NCBI RefSeq assembly: GCF_001577835.2 | Contig: NC_029519.1 | Span: 31,186,539 to 31,250,538, forward strand | Direction of reading: 5' to 3' | DNA length: 64,000 bases | Source: Coturnix japonica | Lineage: Eukaryota > Chordata > Aves > Galliformes > Phasianidae | In this document: positions 62,367 through 64,000 of the stretch, in pieces | Position numbering within the stretch: the stretch's first letter is position 1 | Layout of the letters: each line of letters opens with the position of its first letter | The notes under the pieces: model-generated | What the model saw: the letters and a program-made list of their open reading frames with translations, nothing else | What the model was told of the DNA's origin: nothing | The model's database searches: none | Position numbers and translations under genes: made by a program

Positions 62367-64000
62367 ACATTTGGCAGTATGCTATGTTATCTTTTAACTA
62401 TGATTTCCAAATCATTTCTATTTAATTTTGTTCCAATTATCTGACAACAAATATTTGCATGCCTCCATAATGGGGGTACTGCTGTCATTAAATTATAAGT
62501 TTTTCAGTGGTCCAGCCTGGACCTGGTTGATTTGTTTACTATTTAATAAAAAGCATTGTTCAACAAGAGAATTCAGTGAGGAACAAAGCTGCTGAATAAC
62601 ATCTTGGACAAAAATCACACCACTTAATATAAAACTGTGACATTTCTTTGAAATCTGATGTAAATGATTCTTATCTAGTGAGACAGACAGGCTCAACATC
62701 CATTCATCTGTACTTATACAATTAAATTGGTGACAAGAGAACTTTTCTACTGTATCTATGCAAAAGAAGCTTGCCAATTGATACATAAAGGGAAAGCATT
62801 CAAGTAAAGTGTGTTTCTAACATGTTCCAAGACACTGTGAAAACAAATTTACATGAGTCACAGAAATCTTTTGGAAATGGGAAGTGAGACAATAATTTTT
62901 CCAATTACTATTGCAGAAATAGAACCTTTCTAGACTGAATTTGTTTTTTATACCACTGCTGATCACCTTATGCAAAAGAAAAATGCTCCAGAGCATTTTG
63001 TTGTGTGGGTGATACTCCCATTTCCCAACTGAGTTAGACTGAACATTTATAGCAGGGGTAAAGTGTTCTAAATTGGCTTGTATCAGTACAGTGACTCAGT
63101 GATTACTGCACAAGTGGGAGGATTTCAAGCATTTGACAGTGCTTCTCATATTCTTGATGTCACAAAAGCAAATGTGAGAGAATTTAAACTCATTTTTATC
63201 ATGTTATTTTAAAATTGTAAAAGGGACTTTGATCATTCAAGAGCCTGTTAAATATTTAGCAGGCAGGGAGAGAAGATTTTTTTCCCTATGAACGTTCAGT
63301 TACTTTCAAATATAATACTCATTTCTTCACAAGGATACAACGTGTCATCATTTCTCCAGGAAAAGAAAAAAAACTCAAATTAAAAATTGATATTTCTCTT
63401 CAACTTTAATGAAAAGACAATTAATATAAGTAGACACAAGATGGGGCTGTGAACCCCATGAACTTTGCAATCTGTTTGCACAGAACTTGTGTGCATATCT
63501 TTGGGACTATCATGAAATAAACTATAACTTTGAAGGAGGGTGCAGTAATTATGAGCCTTGTAAACAGCCACAGAATTAACACTACCCTCTTGAAAAGTAG
63601 GATACTTGTCCTGCCAGCACCAATACACTAAAAGCACTTAAACCTGTTAACCCCACTGAAGTGTACTTGATTGTGTTTCATCATAATATGAATCGCACAC
63701 TATTAGGATATCTATCATTTTATCCCAATGGGCTGAAATTAAGCACCTGTGAGCACTGTGACTAAACTCACTCTTCTCACCTAGGCTTTCCTTTGCTCAT
63801 AACCTAAGTCGAGGTATCTTCTTCACTCTCCCACACAAACGTTTTCCATTGCTCCTGGTTGCAAGCTGCCTACTATGTTAATGACTCATCCCCACTGTAA
63901 AGTACCAGTTCAGACTTCTCATTAATCAGCTTAAGCATGCTGGGTTTCGCAGTTAGCTTATGAATAATTTAAGTTTGAGCTTTATAAACACAGGGAAGTA

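Larger units (their letters stand above)
47500..64000 (-). other. SNCA (alpha-synuclein) gene, 3' part only
   Basis: This is the 3' end of the alpha-synuclein gene: the last two coding exons, the intron between them, the 3'UTR, and the first 14 kb of the intron upstream of exon 5. Alpha-synuclein is a presynaptic protein that binds acidic vesicle membranes through N-terminal KTKEGV repeats and chaperones SNARE assembly. The repeat and NAC exons (2-4) are not in this window. Human intron 4 is about 90 kb, so they are expected well beyond 64,000. I saw no KTKEGV-type coding sequence on the minus strand here. Confidence 0.9.
49652..64000 (-). other. SNCA intron 4, partial
   Basis: The window ends inside this intron. 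No further SNCA exon is visible, as expected from the very long human intron 4. It contains one solo LTR (54377-54701), recent and old CR1 pieces at 54775-54960, 57375-57870, 60162-60232 and 60253-60697, and an A-rich tract (62338-62366). The remaining unique sequence shows no recognisable gene. ORFs such as 56203-56484 (-) and 61955-62263 (+) have no domain. Confidence 0.75.

Noticed and set aside
49652-64000. Search for SNCA exons 2-4
   Set aside because: No KTKEGV or TVEGAGN coding sequence is seen on the minus strand. The human intron is about 90 kb, so these exons should lie outside the window.

Overview
This window is vertebrate nuclear DNA, most likely from a bird. It is AT-rich, has no operons and no long ORFs, and carries several CR1 LINE fragments ending in the avian-type ATTCTRTG 3' repeat. 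It also holds the 3' end of a gene I recognise as alpha-synuclein (SNCA), on the minus strand, with a C-terminus of the avian type. A galliform is plausible, but I cannot fix the species.

Layout. Positions 1 to about 47,400 look like the non-coding region downstream of SNCA. In human, SNCA is followed by a long gene-poor interval before GPRIN3, and the same arrangement would fit here. I see no convincing exon in this part. It holds three related solo LTRs (6393-6732, 10859-11161, 36397-36719), recent and very old CR1-type LINE pieces, microsatellites, two strong palindromes and one good candidate CTCF site at 23622-23636. Positions about 47,500-48,089 are the SNCA 3'UTR, and 48,090-48,122 is its last coding segment (exon 6 in human numbering). 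Positions 48,123-49,561 are an intron, 49,562-49,651 is the 90-bp exon 5, and 49,652-64,000 is the start of the large intron 4, which runs out of the window. That intron holds a fourth copy of the LTR family and several CR1 fragments, including one with an open reverse-transcriptase-protein tail (60,253-60,697).

How it works together. The two SNCA exons encode the acidic, disordered C-terminal tail (40 residues here, with 14 acidic residues and no Lys or Arg). The 3'UTR keeps seed-matched sites for miR-7 and miR-153, both known to repress human SNCA. Exon 5 is phase 0 on both sides, so skipping it would stay in frame, as in the human SNCA-112 isoform. The most interesting sequence-level observations are the proline in place of human Ser129, the deeply conserved 3'UTR, the CpG-rich CTCF-like site, and the family of solo LTRs, two of which have perfect 5-bp target-site duplications. 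I found no undescribed multi-gene system in this window. Most short ORFs here are chance frames in non-coding DNA.
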